NCBI GenBank assembly: GCA_009773995.1
Contig: VSMY01000077.1
Location: 1 to 13,079 of the forward strand
Source of the DNA: Oscillibacter sp.
GTDB taxonomy: Bacteria > Bacillota > Clostridia > Oscillospirales > Oscillospiraceae
Reading direction: 5' to 3'
DNA: 13,079 nucleotides
Of this stretch, positions 12,756-13,079 are shown piece by piece; position 1 is the first letter of the stretch; the number at the start of each line of letters is the position of its first letter. Under the pieces are notes generated by a model. The model worked only from the letters and a program-made list of their open reading frames with translations. It was not told the DNA's origin and ran no database searches. Made by a program: the position numbers and the translations under genes.

Positions 12756-13079
12756 TTAAGTCTCCTCCGCAGGCGGGGATTCGGGCTGCGCCGCCGCCGG
12801 GGGATTCTGGAGAATGATGGTCTTTTCCTCGCCGCCCGCCAGCTTGCCGCCCAGCATCCCGGCGATGAGGGATTTGACATCGATGCCCATGCCCTGGGTG
12901 ATGCCCTCGGTGACCTGGGTGGTTCCGGTGACGATGTCCTCCAGGAGTTTGGCGCTGTTGCCGGAGCCGTACATGGTGATTTTGTCCACCTTGGACAGGG
13001 GCTCCGCCACGTTCCGGGCAATCTCCGGCAGGGCCTGCATGACCATCTCGATGACGGCGGCCTCGCCGTATTTCTTCAT
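12756..13079 (-). CDS. Flotillin-family protein, C-terminal part
   Basis: The 107 visible codons are the end of a flotillin (SPFH/prohibitin-domain) membrane scaffold protein, which organises protein complexes in ordered membrane patches. The match is to the conserved tail: KYGEAAVIEMVMQALPEIARNVAEPLSKVDKITMYGSGNSAKLLEDIVTGTTQVTEGITQGMGID, followed by a variable Pro/Ala/Glu tail. The SPFH domain and the coiled-coil Glu/Ala repeats would lie to the right of the window, so the ATG at 13077-13079 is an internal methionine and not the true start. The gene is convergent with ade, and no functional link to it is apparent. Confidence 0.86.
   Translation of the reverse strand: MKKYGEAAVIEMVMQALPEIARNVAEPLSKVDKITMYGSGNSAKLLEDIVTGTTQVTEGITQGMGIDVKSLIAGMLGGKLAGGEEKTIILQNPPAAAQPESPPAEET

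Overview
The window looks like a chromosomal segment of a GC-rich, low-oxygen Gram-positive Clostridia member, probably a gut Oscillospiraceae-type bacterium. The basis is GC-rich codon use, strong AGGAGG ribosome binding sites, several TTG starts, a Clostridia-style lipoprotein signal on the solute-binding protein, a small protein of a family I know from Clostridia, and purine genes typical of anaerobic Firmicutes. The taxonomic placement is inference. No rRNA, tRNA, CRISPR array, insertion sequence or phage gene was seen.

Region 1 (1-5600, minus strand) is a malto-oligosaccharide/alpha-glucan operon read leftward. It encodes a solute-binding lipoprotein, two CUT1-type ABC permeases, a LacI-family regulator and 4-alpha-glucanotransferase MalQ, which is cut by the left window edge. 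A good promoter (TTGCAT-17-TATGAT) lies upstream of the binding-protein gene. A perfect 13+13 bp palindrome made of two CG-centred LacI-type sites sits just after the predicted transcription start. Between the binding-protein gene and the permeases are a terminator-like hairpin and a second, nested hairpin, which would favour more binding protein than permease. No ABC ATPase is present, so a shared one elsewhere is expected.

Region 2 (5600-6800) holds a stand-alone carbamate kinase gene (arcC) on the plus strand. It ends in a bidirectional terminator shared with the convergent redox operon.

Region 3 (6800-8500, minus strand) is a compact redox operon: a TlpA-like thioredoxin-fold lipoprotein (CPPC motif), a 50-residue membrane peptide ending in a CLEC motif, and a NapH-like polyferredoxin membrane protein. 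The three genes overlap in a chain. This is the most distinctive system in the window and is probably an electron relay across the membrane.

Region 4 (8500-9235) holds an AT-rich intergenic stretch with a strong inverted repeat and Spo0A-box-like heptamers, then a small XRE-type regulator gene overlapping a 75-residue DUF6514-like gene, and a strong terminator.

Region 5 (9248-12735) is a divergent purine salvage pair: an AzgA/PbuG-type purine permease (minus) and adenine deaminase (plus). They share a 271-bp intergenic region with a promoter for each. Together they would import purine bases and convert adenine to hypoxanthine plus ammonia. Carbamate kinase could fit with purine or arginine fermentation, but the window does not show the linking enzymes. 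Region 6 (12756-13079) is the C-terminal end of a flotillin-type membrane scaffold protein, cut by the right edge.
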